A stretch of DNA of 64,000 nt from Desulfobotulus alkaliphilus (GCF_007830435.1 NZ_VLLC01000017.1:1-64000), one strand, 5' to 3'. Positions 1-8,708 are shown, counted from the stretch's first letter. The notes: generated by a model from the letters alone, not told the origin. Program-made: numbers and translations.

Positions 1-372
1 TTCTGTGTATTATCAAACAAAATAAAAACTGCTGATGAAGCTTTGCATGTTTATCGTGACAAGGATGTTGTAGAGAACTGTTTTGACGACCTCAAAAATC
101 ATATGGATATGAAGCGGATTCGAGTTCACTCTGCAGCCGCAATGGATGGAAGGTTGTTCTTACAATTCCTGGCACTAATCTATGTCAGTTCTATACGTTC
201 CAAAATAAAGAAAGACGAAAAAATTAAATATTTTACAGTCAAGAAGGTAATGGAAGAGATGGAAACTCTGGTCAAAATTAAATATTCCAATCGATATGGG
301 CAGGTTTTCACTGAAACAACACCGACTCATCGACGGTTAATGGATCTCTTCAATATAAAGTTGTCTCCATAG
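1..372 (+). CDS. IS1634-like (IS4 superfamily) transposase, C-terminal part
   Basis: The reading frame is open from base 1 to a TAG stop, so the gene is cut by the window edge and only about 123 residues remain. The visible part contains the YREK-type signature of IS4-superfamily DDE transposases: Y, then K two residues later in place of the usual R, then E after three residues and K after six more (in YRDKDVVENCFDDLK). The Glu of this motif is the third catalytic acidic residue of the family. The rest of the segment, with many basic residues, fits the C-terminal cap of IS1634-type enzymes. The right end of the insertion sequence probably lies near base 391, where the sequence switches to a repeat known elsewhere in the window. 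Whether the element is intact cannot be judged from here. Confidence 0.8.
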   Translation, partial: FCVLSNKIKTADEALHVYRDKDVVENCFDDLKNHMDMKRIRVHSAAAMDGRLFLQFLALIYVSSIRSKIKKDEKIKYFTVKKVMEEMETLVKIKYSNRYGQVFTETTPTHRRLMDLFNIKLSP

Positions 373-393
373 TTACAATTTTCGGGAATTCAG

Positions 394-466
394 GTGTTAA
401 AGCCAGCACCATAGGCATGACAACAACCTGACCAGCAAACTGTGGCTGAGCAGGGTAGTAATAAGA
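394..466 (-). repeat. R2 repeat, terminal fragment cut by the insertion sequence (R2e)
   Basis: Read on the minus strand this matches the left end of the R2 repeats at 41571 and 61208, including the terminal nine bases (one mismatch: TCTTATTAC for TCTGATTAC) and the stretch around CTCAGCCACAG. The inner part of R2 is missing and is replaced at about 391-393 by sequence belonging to the insertion sequence. The simplest reading is that the insertion sequence landed inside an older R2 copy. Confidence 0.7.
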
Positions 467-540
467 AAGAATATTCTCACCCAAGGGAGGGAAACAGGCT
501 TGCGACCCACCATTTCCTCTATGTCAGTCCCCCTGATTTC
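467..540 (+). repeat. R3 repeat, copy 1
   Basis: About 74 bases beginning AAGAATATTCTCACCCAAGG match, in inverted orientation, the block at 59107-59178, with scattered substitutions and a few small gaps. No open reading frame is shared. It directly abuts the R2 fragment. From 541 to 612 nothing else is recognised. Confidence 0.6.
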
Positions 541-612
541 CATGCTCCAGACTTATGCGGGTAAAAACAAGCCCAGCGCGAGAAGAGAAAACTTCTGAAT
601 CCTTAGGTTTTT

Positions 613-3600
613 TTACACAAGCCCCCTTTCACCAAGGTTGCCGTAACGGTGGTAAGTGTGGCAGATGCTCTGCTCCCTGAGGTACTGCAGCAGCTCAATG
701 CGGCCTTCCATGAAAACCGGCACCCTTGCCACATAAAAGCCCGTTTCTGCGGCTTTCTTGAGAAGTCCTTCGGGAACCCTGTCTTCTGCGGCATAACGGA
801 TGCGGTCAAGGGATGGAATACGCTCTCCAAGGGCCTGATCCGTTTCACGCAGCACAGCTGCACCCTGCAGCAGTTTTTCCGCCCAGTGGGTAGTCAGAAA
901 ATCCACCACCCTTCCTCCCATATCCGGTGCCATACTGAGCTCAAAGGGACAAGCCGTTATACGGCAGGCCGCTATTCTGGCCAGAAGATCAAAAAGACTG
1001 TCCTTTTCATGGATACGGATCACCACCCTGCCCACAGAGCGGTAACGCACAAGGTTGTCCTGACCCCGCAGCCGGAAATAATCCTTTTCCCTTGAAAATT
1101 CCTCCTGCCACCAGAAAAGGTAGCTTTCAACGGCTCTGGAAAATTTAAGGATATCTTCTTTGTCTTCGCCAAAGCCGCCCCACTTTGCCTTAAGGGCCAT
1201 ATCCTGAGCCAGACGCAGCACACCATGGTCAGCGTCAATGGGACCTGCAGAGGGCCAGTCTTTTTCCTCAAAATGCATAAACTGGCTCACATAATTGGGG
1301 CCTCCGGCCTTGATCCCGCTGCCCATGGCCGATTTGCCCATGCCACCGAAGGGCTGGCGCAGCACAATGGCTCCGGTGCTGCCCCGGTTGATGTAGAGGT
1401 TGCCAGCTTTGATGCTGTCCTTCCACAGGGCCTGCTCCCTTGGGTCCAGACTTTCCAATGCAGAGGTCAGACCATAGCCCGTGGCATTGACAATGGAAAT
1501 GGCATGTTTCAGATTTTTCGCCCGCATGACACAGAGAACAGGCCCGAAAAATTCCGTTATGTGGGAGTAACTGCCCTCTTTCGTTCCATATTTGATGCCC
1601 GGTGTCCAGAGGTAGGGATTATCGCCCACCTGTTCCGGCTTGAGTACCCATTCTTCCCCCGGCTCCAGGGTGGTAAGGGCCCGGAGAAGATCCCCCGAAG
1701 GCGGCTGTGCCAGAGGTCCCATTTTAGAACGGAAATCCCAGGGCGACCCCACATGCCAGCTTTTTGCCGCATCCACCAGCTGCTGCCTGAATTTTTCATC
1801 ATCGTAAACATCCTTTTCCAGAATCAGCAGGGAGGTGGCGGAACACTTCTGGCCCGTGTTGCTGAAGGCGGAATGGATAACATTGGCAATGGCTGCGTCC
1901 CTGTCACTCATGGAAGATACAATGGTGGCGTTTTTACCGCCCGTTTCCGCGCAGAGGAAAAGATCCGGCCTGTCCTTTAATATGCGAAGCCCCGTTTCCG
2001 TACCGCCGGTGAGAATCACAAAATCCACATCCCTGTGGTTCACAAGGCCCGCACCCACAGAAGATCCGGAACCGGGAAGAAACTGGAGGGTGTTCCGGGA
2101 GATACCCGCCTTCCAGAAGGCCTGACAGAGTATCCACGCAGCCAGCACCGCATCACTGGCAGGCTTGAAAATCACGGTATTGCCTGCGGCAAGGGCAGCC
2201 ACCACCCCGCCGCAGGGAATGGCCACGGGGAAATTCCAGGGAGAAACCACAAGGCCAACCCCCTTGCCCTTCATCTCCATACCGGAAAGCTCTGTGAAAC
2301 TTTTTGTGGACCAGGGATAAAATTCCGCAAAATCAATGGCCTCACTGATCTCAGGGTCGGCTTCGGAAAAAAGCTTGCCCGTGTTGGCAGCCGCTGCCCC
2401 CATGAGATCGGCCCTTAAGACACGAAGCTCCGCCGCCGCCTTAGAAAGATATGCGTGACGTTCTTCCCATGAAAGGGAGCGCCAGCCATCGGGATCCGCC
2501 TTGGCCGTAGCCACAGCCTTCTGCACATCCGCATCCGTACCCATGGCAAAGAGGGCTGCTGTAAGTCTCTTCTCACCACTGGCTGTGGAAGGATCCAGCT
2601 GGGTCCCTGTTTTTCTTTCCCCAAAAATCTCTTCTCCGGCAATGACAAGGGGAATCTTAAGGGCTTCCTTTTCCTCCTTCACCTCCCACTTTTCCCTTAC
2701 TTCTGCCGCCCAGATGCGGTTTTCCGCGAGGGTAAAATCCGTATCTGCCTCATTGACAAAGCACTTTTCATGGAAGGTGCCTTTTTTCGCAGAAAGATCT
2801 TCACGCCTGCGGTTCTGAATGCGGTGACCTGCAGAACCTGCGGTCTTTCTGTGCCTGCATGCGGCATGGTACTGATTCTCAAGGAACTTCCACTCTTCGG
2901 ATCCCACATTCAGCTTGCAGGAATAACGCAGGAAATTTTCAGGGCCTGTATTTTCATCCAGCCTGCGGATGAGGTAGGCAATGGCATTGATGAACTGCTC
3001 GCGGCCAGCCACCGGCGCATAATAAAGCACAGCCCCCGTGGTTTCCTGAATGGCCCGGCGAACGTGATCTGCCATACCTTCAAGCATTTCAAAGCCCACA
3101 AAGGCCGTCACACCATTGGCTTTCGCCCTTTCCCAGGCATAGGCCAGCTCAAAGAGATTGTGGGAGCCGATCCCCAGATGCACGGCCCTGATATTTTCCG
3201 GGTCCATGCCATAATCCACCATGCGGCGGTAATTGGCATCCACATCCAGCTTGTTGTCATAGGGAGCAAGGGGCCAGTTATGCAGGGCCGCATCCACCTG
3301 CTCCATCTCCATGTTGGCCCCCTTGACCAGACGGATTTTAATGGGTGCCCCGCCGGAAGCCACCCGTTTTCTGGCCCAGTCCGTCAGCTGCTGCTGCATG
3401 GGCCAGGCATCGGGAAGATAGGCCTGCAGCACCAGACCTGCGGAATGGCCCAGAAACTCCGGCTGATTCAGCGTGCGGCAGAAGGCTTCCGCTGTAATGG
3501 CAAGGTCTCTGTATTCTTCCATATCCAGATTGACAAATTTGGGGGTCAGGCTGCCGTCGGGATGGGAATAATGGTAGGCGGCGGCTGTGCGGTAGAGAAG

Positions 3601-4221
3601 GGAGAGCCTTTCCACCAGAACCTGTATGGTTTCTTCAAAGGCAAAGGAATTGATCTGGGAATAGATGGTGGATATTTTAACGGATATATACTCAATATCC
3701 GGGTTTTTCAAATCCTCCACATAGGTTTTCAGGCGCTCGGCGCACTCCCCTTCACCCAGAACCGCCTCGCCCAGATGGTTGATGTTCATGCGGACACCCT
3801 CGGCCCTGCGTGTTGCCAGATGGGCATGGAGGGCTTCCGCCTCACCCGGTACAATGGACCGGCTGCTCTGTTTGCGGATGGCATCAATCAGTTTGGGAAC
3901 GGATATTTTTGGCAGATGACGGCCTGCACGGCTGAAAATCTGTGCCAGTATCTTCTCCTGAAAGGAGAAAAAACGGGGCACACCGTCCTTTTCCAGAATG
4001 TGCACCACCTGTTCCGCCACCTTTGAAAAATCCGAAGAACGGAAACTCCGGTCAATGAGCTTGGTCAGGGTGACCTTATCTTCCGGACGGTTCAAAAGCT
4101 TTGCCATCTGGGACTGAATCCGCTTTTCTTCGTCCGTCAGAAGGCCGTTGGCCCGGTTCTGCCACTCACGGGCCAGCCCTGCGGCTTTTTCAATTACCGG
4201 ATCCAGTGTTGTCTCTGTCAT
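613..4221 (-). CDS. putA: Bifunctional proline dehydrogenase / L-glutamate-gamma-semialdehyde dehydrogenase (PutA)
   Basis: This enzyme oxidises proline to P5C with FAD and then glutamate semialdehyde to glutamate with NAD, so proline can serve as carbon and nitrogen source. The N-terminal half carries the PRODH barrel, with signatures IRLVKGANMEMEQ and NAIAYLIRRLDENTGPENF. The C-terminal half is an aldehyde dehydrogenase with SPWNFP, the Glu of ETGGK near residue 759 and the catalytic Cys in GQKCSA near residue 793. There is no N-terminal ribbon-helix-helix domain, so it should not repress itself. A longer frame reaches 4317, but the ATG at 4221 is preceded by AAAGGAGGAAGAT, an ideal ribosome site, giving 1202 residues. 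The GntR gene lies just upstream on the same strand. Confidence 0.95.
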   Translation of the reverse strand: MTETTLDPVIEKAAGLAREWQNRANGLLTDEEKRIQSQMAKLLNRPEDKVTLTKLIDRSFRSSDFSKVAEQVVHILEKDGVPRFFSFQEKILAQIFSRAGRHLPKISVPKLIDAIRKQSSRSIVPGEAEALHAHLATRRAEGVRMNINHLGEAVLGEGECAERLKTYVEDLKNPDIEYISVKISTIYSQINSFAFEETIQVLVERLSLLYRTAAAYHYSHPDGSLTPKFVNLDMEEYRDLAITAEAFCRTLNQPEFLGHSAGLVLQAYLPDAWPMQQQLTDWARKRVASGGAPIKIRLVKGANMEMEQVDAALHNWPLAPYDNKLDVDANYRRMVDYGMDPENIRAVHLGIGSHNLFELAYAWERAKANGVTAFVGFEMLEGMADHVRRAIQETTGAVLYYAPVAGREQFINAIAYLIRRLDENTGPENFLRYSCKLNVGSEEWKFLENQYHAACRHRKTAGSAGHRIQNRRREDLSAKKGTFHEKCFVNEADTDFTLAENRIWAAEVREKWEVKEEKEALKIPLVIAGEEIFGERKTGTQLDPSTASGEKRLTAALFAMGTDADVQKAVATAKADPDGWRSLSWEERHAYLSKAAAELRVLRADLMGAAAANTGKLFSEADPEISEAIDFAEFYPWSTKSFTELSGMEMKGKGVGLVVSPWNFPVAIPCGGVVAALAAGNTVIFKPASDAVLAAWILCQAFWKAGISRNTLQFLPGSGSSVGAGLVNHRDVDFVILTGGTETGLRILKDRPDLFLCAETGGKNATIVSSMSDRDAAIANVIHSAFSNTGQKCSATSLLILEKDVYDDEKFRQQLVDAAKSWHVGSPWDFRSKMGPLAQPPSGDLLRALTTLEPGEEWVLKPEQVGDNPYLWTPGIKYGTKEGSYSHITEFFGPVLCVMRAKNLKHAISIVNATGYGLTSALESLDPREQALWKDSIKAGNLYINRGSTGAIVLRQPFGGMGKSAMGSGIKAGGPNYVSQFMHFEEKDWPSAGPIDADHGVLRLAQDMALKAKWGGFGEDKEDILKFSRAVESYLFWWQEEFSREKDYFRLRGQDNLVRYRSVGRVVIRIHEKDSLFDLLARIAACRITACPFELSMAPDMGGRVVDFLTTHWAEKLLQGAAVLRETDQALGERIPSLDRIRYAAEDRVPEGLLKKAAETGFYVARVPVFMEGRIELLQYLREQSICHTYHRYGNLGERGLV

Positions 4222-4380
4222 ATCTTCCTCCTTTACCATCAAGTGTCGTGGTGACAATTCATAAGGATCACTCAGCCCGGCACAAAGGCAGGCAGACTTC
4301 GTACCTTTCAGCATCACGCCATCGCCTGCCTTAGGGACAGATCCGGCCTGCTTCCAAAAGGGACCTATAAAGCCCGCTCC

Positions 4381-5091
4381 TCACTTCCCACTGTCAACGA
4401 TGTACCCGTCATAGCGACCCAGATGGGCCTGCATGCACCTTATGGCCTCTTTTTCATCCCCTGCCGCCACCGCATCCACCAGCAGACAGAGGTCCCCATA
4501 GTTTCCCTCAAGGGTGTCTTTGTCTCTGGGTACATAGCGATCAAAGTAGGGATGAATATTTTCGTGAATGGTCGCCTGAATGGTTCTGTACACCTGATTG
4601 CCGGCTATTTCCCCAAGGGTCAGGTGGAAACGGTTGTCTGCGGCAATCACGGCCTCCCAGTCAAAGGGCTCTTCAAGGGCCTGGGCCATCTCCTTTAAAA
4701 AATCCTTCAGAATGAGAATGTCATCAAACCCGGCCCTGCGGGCGGCAAGACCGGCAATACTGGCTTCCAGATCTTTCCTGAACTCGGCCAGCTCCGCAGG
4801 GGAAACCTTGTTTCTTCTCAAAAGCAGGGCCAGCCCCTCGGTGACCGGTGCCGTTCCCACCTCCCTTACAAAGGCACCGCCACCCACCCCCAGCCGGATT
4901 TCAATGAGTCCTTTCTGCTCCAGCACGCGCAGGGCTTCCCTCAGGGTTCCCCGGCTCACGTCAAAAATTTCCTTCAATTCCCTTTCGGGCGGAAGCTTGT
5001 CTCCCTGCACCACACGGCCCTCAAGGATGGCATCCTGAATCTGTTCCACCACATCCTGAAACATCCGGTTCTGCTTTGCTTTTTCAAACAT
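4381..5091 (-). CDS. GntR/FadR-family transcriptional regulator
   Basis: The first 75 residues form a GntR winged helix, with LPPERELKEIFDVSRGTLRE as recognition region. An FCD ligand-binding domain follows, with the FadR-type metal or acid-binding His region DNRFHLTLGEIAGN. FadR-type members usually sense small carboxylates or acyl compounds. The longer frame (to 5202) runs through a good promoter, so the ATG at 5091 behind AAGGGACTTGT is preferred, giving 236 residues. It is transcribed towards putA, 159 bases away, which makes control of proline use plausible but unproven. A perfect palindrome just after its -10 box suggests autoregulation. Confidence 0.85.
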   Translation of the reverse strand: MFEKAKQNRMFQDVVEQIQDAILEGRVVQGDKLPPERELKEIFDVSRGTLREALRVLEQKGLIEIRLGVGGGAFVREVGTAPVTEGLALLLRRNKVSPAELAEFRKDLEASIAGLAARRAGFDDILILKDFLKEMAQALEEPFDWEAVIAADNRFHLTLGEIAGNQVYRTIQATIHENIHPYFDRYVPRDKDTLEGNYGDLCLLVDAVAAGDEKEAIRCMQAHLGRYDGYIVDSGK

Positions 5092-5138
5092 ACAAGTCCC
5101 TTGCCCATTTCCTTTACAGAAAAAAATAAACAGCAGAC

Positions 5139-5153
5139 GTCTAATGGTTAGAC
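5139..5153. promoter_or_regulatory. Candidate GntR operator, perfect palindrome GTCTAA-TGG-TTAGAC
   Basis: A perfect 6+3+6 inverted repeat lies one base downstream of the -10 box of the GntR gene and about 48 bases before its start codon. GntR/FadR proteins bind short palindromes of this size, and this position would block transcription initiation. Binding by this protein is inferred. Confidence 0.55.
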
Positions 5154-5154
5154 C

Positions 5155-5184
5155 TTTATACATGAACACAAAGGCCGCCGTCAA
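5155..5184 (-). promoter_or_regulatory. Sigma-70-type promoter for the GntR gene
   Basis: On the minus strand TTGACG, an 18-base spacer and TATAAA are found, close to the -35/-10 consensus. The promoter lies inside the longer alternative reading frame, which supports the shorter start of the GntR gene. Confidence 0.55.
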
Positions 5185-5223
5185 TCTTTCCTTAAAGGCC
5201 ATAAGATCTTTGACAGGCCATAC

Positions 5224-5252
5224 TTGATCGTGGTAGAGGCAATGGTGATAAT
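5224..5252 (+). promoter_or_regulatory. Candidate promoter for the M23 peptidase gene
   Basis: TTGATC and GATAAT are separated by exactly 17 bases, about 120 bases before the peptidase start codon and divergent from the GntR promoter. The match is moderate and no transcription start can be proved from sequence. Confidence 0.4.
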
Positions 5253-5371
5253 GATATATTACAATTTGAGAAGATTACAAAAGTCAGGAAAGTTTCGGGG
5301 CTGCGCCGCTCTGGCACGAACCCGGTTGACCCTAAAAAACAATAACCAGCAAAACAACAAAAGACTTAATT

Positions 5372-6694
5372 ATGAAATATATCTTTGCATCATGCCTCCT
5401 TCTTGCAGGCAGTTTTCTTTTTTTCCAGTATGGATCCACTTCAGACATCTTCTTTGGCCAGACACCCAAAACCCAGGAAATGGAAACGCTTACGGAAGCT
5501 GTCTGCAGTGAAATCCCCATGGATGATCCGGAGTTTGATCCTGCGGCATTCGCAAAAAAAACAGCACCTCTGGAAGAGATACACGAGGGAACCGTCAGGG
5601 CCGGAGACACGGCCAGCCGTATCCTTTCTCCCTGGCTTTCTTCTTCCCGCATCCATGAGCTGGCAGAAAGCAGCCGTCCTGTATTTGATTTAAGACGCCT
5701 GCGGGCAGGCAGGGAATATAAAATAATCACCCTGGACGGCGAGTTTGCAGGATTTGAGTACAGCATCAACAGGAGTCAGTACCTCAGTGTGGAGCTGGAC
5801 AAAGAAGGTTTCCATGCAGAAGTAAACGCCCTCAGTTTTGACATTGAAACGGCAACCGTAAACGGTATCATTGAAACCAGTCTGTCCGAAGCCATGCAAA
5901 CGGCAGAGGATATCACCCTTGCGGTCCGGCTGAGCAATCTTTTCGGGTGGGAAATTGATTTTGCAAGGGATCTTCGTAAAGGGGACAGCTTTTCCGTAGT
6001 CGTGGAGCGGCGCTACCACAACGATACCTTTCAGGGCTATGGCAATATCCTTGCCGCAGAGATCATCAATCAGGGGAATCGCTACGATGCCTTCCGCTTT
6101 GAAAATGAAGACGGTTCCGCAGATTTTTACAACTCCCAGGGCCAGAACATCCAGCGTTTTTTCCTGAAAAATCCGGTCCCCTTCAGCCGAATCACCTCTG
6201 GTTTCACCCACCGCCGCTGGCACCCCATCTTAAAAGAATACAGACCCCACTATGGCGTGGATTATGCCGCACCCACAGGTACACCCATTTACGCAGCAGG
6301 CAGCGGAACCATTCTGCAGACAGGCCAGAATGCAGGCGCCGGACGCTATGTCCGCATCCGTCACGGCAACGGCTATGAAACCGCCTATCTGCATATGTCC
6401 CGCTTTGCAAGGGGAATGCGCCCCGGCAGAAAGGTCAGTCAGGGGGATGTCATCGGCTATGTGGGCCAGTCCGGCCTTGCCACAGGCCCCCATGTCTGCT
6501 TCCGTATGACCAAAAACGGTGTGCCTGTGGACCCCACAAAGGTGGATTCCCCCAGAGCCTCCGAGCTTCCCGAAGAACGCAGGCAGGAGTTTACCGCTCT
6601 GGTGGCCAGTCTGCAGCCGCAGCTTGGCGTACACTATGCGGAGCTTAAAAAACCTGAACCGCAAAGCAGCAAGACAGAAAAAAAATCCATGTAA
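5372..6694 (+). CDS. M23-family (LytM) peptidoglycan endopeptidase with Cys in the HxH motif
   Basis: A hydrophobic N-terminus (about residues 3-20) is a signal peptide or anchor, so the protein acts in the periplasm. An OapA/LysM-like middle region is followed by a LytM domain at about 285-395. Zinc-site motifs visible are HYGVD (His293, Asp297), YLHMS and GPHVCF. In most family members the last motif is GPHLHF, so a Cys (about residue 376) replaces the usual third zinc ligand. Cys can bind zinc, and I recall the same GPHVCF variant in other bacterial M23 proteins, so activity may be retained. It probably cleaves peptidoglycan cross-links, as MepM does. No strong ribosome site precedes the ATG. 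A hydrolase gene follows after 36 bases. Confidence 0.88.
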   Translation: MKYIFASCLLLAGSFLFFQYGSTSDIFFGQTPKTQEMETLTEAVCSEIPMDDPEFDPAAFAKKTAPLEEIHEGTVRAGDTASRILSPWLSSSRIHELAESSRPVFDLRRLRAGREYKIITLDGEFAGFEYSINRSQYLSVELDKEGFHAEVNALSFDIETATVNGIIETSLSEAMQTAEDITLAVRLSNLFGWEIDFARDLRKGDSFSVVVERRYHNDTFQGYGNILAAEIINQGNRYDAFRFENEDGSADFYNSQGQNIQRFFLKNPVPFSRITSGFTHRRWHPILKEYRPHYGVDYAAPTGTPIYAAGSGTILQTGQNAGAGRYVRIRHGNGYETAYLHMSRFARGMRPGRKVSQGDVIGYVGQSGLATGPHVCFRMTKNGVPVDPTKVDSPRASELPEERRQEFTALVASLQPQLGVHYAELKKPEPQSSKTEKKSM

Positions 6695-6730
6695 TCATTC
6701 ATATGGCATTGCACATCAGAGGAAACAGCC

Positions 6731-7495
6731 ATGGGGACAAAACTTTCTTTCATTCACGGTATGTGGGGATCTCCGGAAATCTGGAGCAACCAGAAAAAAT
6801 TTTTTGAAAAAAAGGGTTATGCCCTGAGCATACCTGCCCTGCCCCATCACAGGCCTCCGGGAAATCCTGAAAAGGTGGCAGGCTGGGGTATTGCAGACTA
6901 TGTCAGCGCCCTTGAAGAAGAGCTGGCCCCGGATGCTGAAAACACCATACTGATCGGCCATTCCATGGGGGGGCTTCTGACCCAGATCCTTGCCCTGCGC
7001 CACCCATTCAAGGCCATCCTTCTCATCACACCGGCACCGCCTGCAGAAGTTCCCGGCTTTGATCCTTCCGCCCTCATCACCTTTCTTCCCCTTGCCTTTC
7101 TCGGTGATTTCAGGAAAAAGGCCCTGCCTCCGAACCCCAGAAGTTTTCACCGCATCAGCGGCGGCAGGCTGGCTCCGGAAACAGAAAAGCAGCTTTTCAG
7201 CTGCCTTGTTCCGGAATCCGGTAAAGCCTTTTTTGAAATGGCCTTTCCCTATTTTGCGTCCTCAGCCAGCACATCGGTTCCGGCTGCAAAAATCCATTGC
7301 CCTGTGGCCGTATTCTGCGGTGGCAAAGACCTTGTCACGCCGCCCTCAGTGGTAAAAAAAATCCACCGCTATTATCCCAAAGCCAGACTCTTTTATTACC
7401 CGGATCTTTCCCATGGCATGATATGGGAGCCGGAATGGGAAGAGGTGGCTCAGGATATGCTGCAGTGGATTCAGGAAGTCGAAAAAAAGCACTGA
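6731..7495 (+). CDS. Alpha/beta-hydrolase family protein
   Basis: The 254-residue protein has the full alpha/beta-hydrolase triad: the nucleophile elbow GHSMGG with Ser near residue 77, an Asp in GGKDLVTP and the His in LSHGMI near the C-terminus. The oxyanion region FIHGMWGS is near the N-terminus. There is no signal peptide, so it is cytoplasmic. The substrate is unknown; lipase-, esterase- and thioesterase-like roles are all possible. GAGGAAACAGCC gives a good ribosome site. It lies 36 bases behind the M23 peptidase and may share its transcript. The end converges with the next gene with only 5 bases between the stops. Confidence 0.85.
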   Translation: MGTKLSFIHGMWGSPEIWSNQKKFFEKKGYALSIPALPHHRPPGNPEKVAGWGIADYVSALEEELAPDAENTILIGHSMGGLLTQILALRHPFKAILLITPAPPAEVPGFDPSALITFLPLAFLGDFRKKALPPNPRSFHRISGGRLAPETEKQLFSCLVPESGKAFFEMAFPYFASSASTSVPAAKIHCPVAVFCGGKDLVTPPSVVKKIHRYYPKARLFYYPDLSHGMIWEPEWEEVAQDMLQWIQEVEKKH

Positions 7496-7500
7496 AGAAA

Positions 7501-8154
7501 CTATGCGGTCCCTGCCTGAAAATAAATATGGTAAATCATTCCATAATGAAATGCGCCACCAATGAGTACCATCACATGGAAAAGCTCATGGAAGCTGAAA
7601 ACCCCCGGAACCATCCGGGGTTTTTTTATGGCATAAATCAGGCCGCCAAGGGTAAAGGCAACCCCGCCTGCAAACAGAAGACTCACCTGCAGGGCCGTCA
7701 TGTTCCCAAGCACCTGATTCATGGGAAAAACAGCGGTCCATCCCATGGCCAGATAAACGCCTGCATAAAAAGTACGGGGAGCCCTTGGAAAAAAGACCTG
7801 ACTCAGAAAACCAAAGGCCACAAAACCCCATTGCAGACCGATCATTCCCCATCGCCAGCCGCCCTCCAGACAAAAGTAGGATATGGGCGTATAGGTTCCT
7901 GCAATCATAAAAAAAATGGCCATGCGGTCCATTTTCCTCCAGAAGGAAATCTCATTTTCTTCCTGTTTGAATGCATGGTAAAGGGCGCTGGCAAAAAAAA
8001 GAAAGGTTACGGAAAGGCCATAAATCAGGGCAGTAATCAAAGCCTCCCTTGATGAAGCCGCCACAGGAAGAAGGAAAAAAGTACCCGCAAGGGCGGCAAT
8101 TCCTCCAGCCAGATGGGAGTAGCAGTTAAACAGTTCCTGTCTCTTGGTTACCAT
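7501..8154 (-). CDS. Hemolysin III / YqfA-family seven-helix membrane protein (PAQR-like)
   Basis: About 217 residues form seven hydrophobic helices. The conserved polar residues of the family are visible: YSHLAGG in helix 1, ALYHAF after helix 2, and FHELFHVMVLIGGAFHYG near the end, where the His residues form the metal site of PAQR-type proteins. Bacterial members are named after hemolysin III, but their true role is unclear; hydrolase and membrane-homeostasis roles have been proposed. The frame extends to 8328, but the ATG at 8154 stands behind GGAGGAGGAAAAC, an excellent ribosome site. The coding region carries, on the opposite strand, a terminator for the converging hydrolase gene. Confidence 0.88.
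   Translation of the reverse strand: MVTKRQELFNCYSHLAGGIAALAGTFFLLPVAASSREALITALIYGLSVTFLFFASALYHAFKQEENEISFWRKMDRMAIFFMIAGTYTPISYFCLEGGWRWGMIGLQWGFVAFGFLSQVFFPRAPRTFYAGVYLAMGWTAVFPMNQVLGNMTALQVSLLFAGGVAFTLGGLIYAIKKPRMVPGVFSFHELFHVMVLIGGAFHYGMIYHIYFQAGTA
7602..7627 (+). terminator. Rho-independent terminator inside the converging gene
   Basis: CCCCGG-AACCAT-CCGGGG followed by seven T lies about 106 bases after the stop of the alpha/beta-hydrolase and reads in its direction. It overlaps codons of the hemolysin-III gene on the other strand. Confidence 0.7.
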
Positions 8155-8362
8155 GTTTTCCTCCTCCTTATCCGCAAAGGCCCCTGTCCTGAAAGGGCAT
8201 CTGCGACCGCCGGTTTCCCGGATAAAACGGTCATCCCAAAAAAGAGAACACCCCGAAAAAGCGTTCATCATGCATACAAACTTCTTTTTTAGGGCTGAGC
8301 ATAGTCTCTCTGCCGGGGAAGAAAACATAAAACAGGGTTTGTGATAATTGTTTTACAATGAG

Positions 8363-8708
8363 GTAAGTATTCAGCACAGTTTTCCAAGCACCATAGCTGC
8401 AAGACAGATGCACAGGCCCCAGGCTATTTGCCCGTGACGCAATCTTATTCGGGAGCTTCTTGCCCTGTGCGGAAGCGGCAAAAACTCCCCGCCACAGGCA
8501 GGATAAGCGTTTTGATTACCATAGCAGGCTTAAGCACGCTGCCTTTGTGGCGGCTCAGACAGTTTGCCGCTTCTTTCGCACAGGCCTGCAAAGCTCTGAT
8601 CCGAAACGATTGCAATGTCACTTGCAAATAGCCACGGAGCCTTGCAACAGTACGAAGCTGCTGTAACTGCAGCATTGGCAGTTCGGAATTACTGTGCTGA
8701 ATAATTAC
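8363..8708 (+). mobile_element. R1 MITE, copy A (full length, 346 bp)
   Basis: The element starts GTAAGTATTCAGCACAGT and ends in its near inverted repeat ACTGTGCTGAATAATTAC. Flanking octamers are ACAATGAG (8355-8362) and ACAAAGAG (8709-8716), a 7/8 match that fits a target-site duplication. The two halves are imperfectly complementary over most of the length, so a transcript would fold into one long hairpin. It carries no credible gene. Its right end is 16 bases beyond the stop codon of the Smr gene, and 8155-8362 beside it holds nothing recognisable. Confidence 0.85.

Noticed and set aside
2770-4026. Plus-strand frame of 418 codons opposite putA
   Set aside because: Antisense shadow of the PRODH region with no ribosome site or motif.
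5372-6694. M23 protein as an inactive (EnvC-like) homologue
   Set aside because: His293 and Asp297 are intact and Cys can hold zinc, so loss of activity cannot be concluded.
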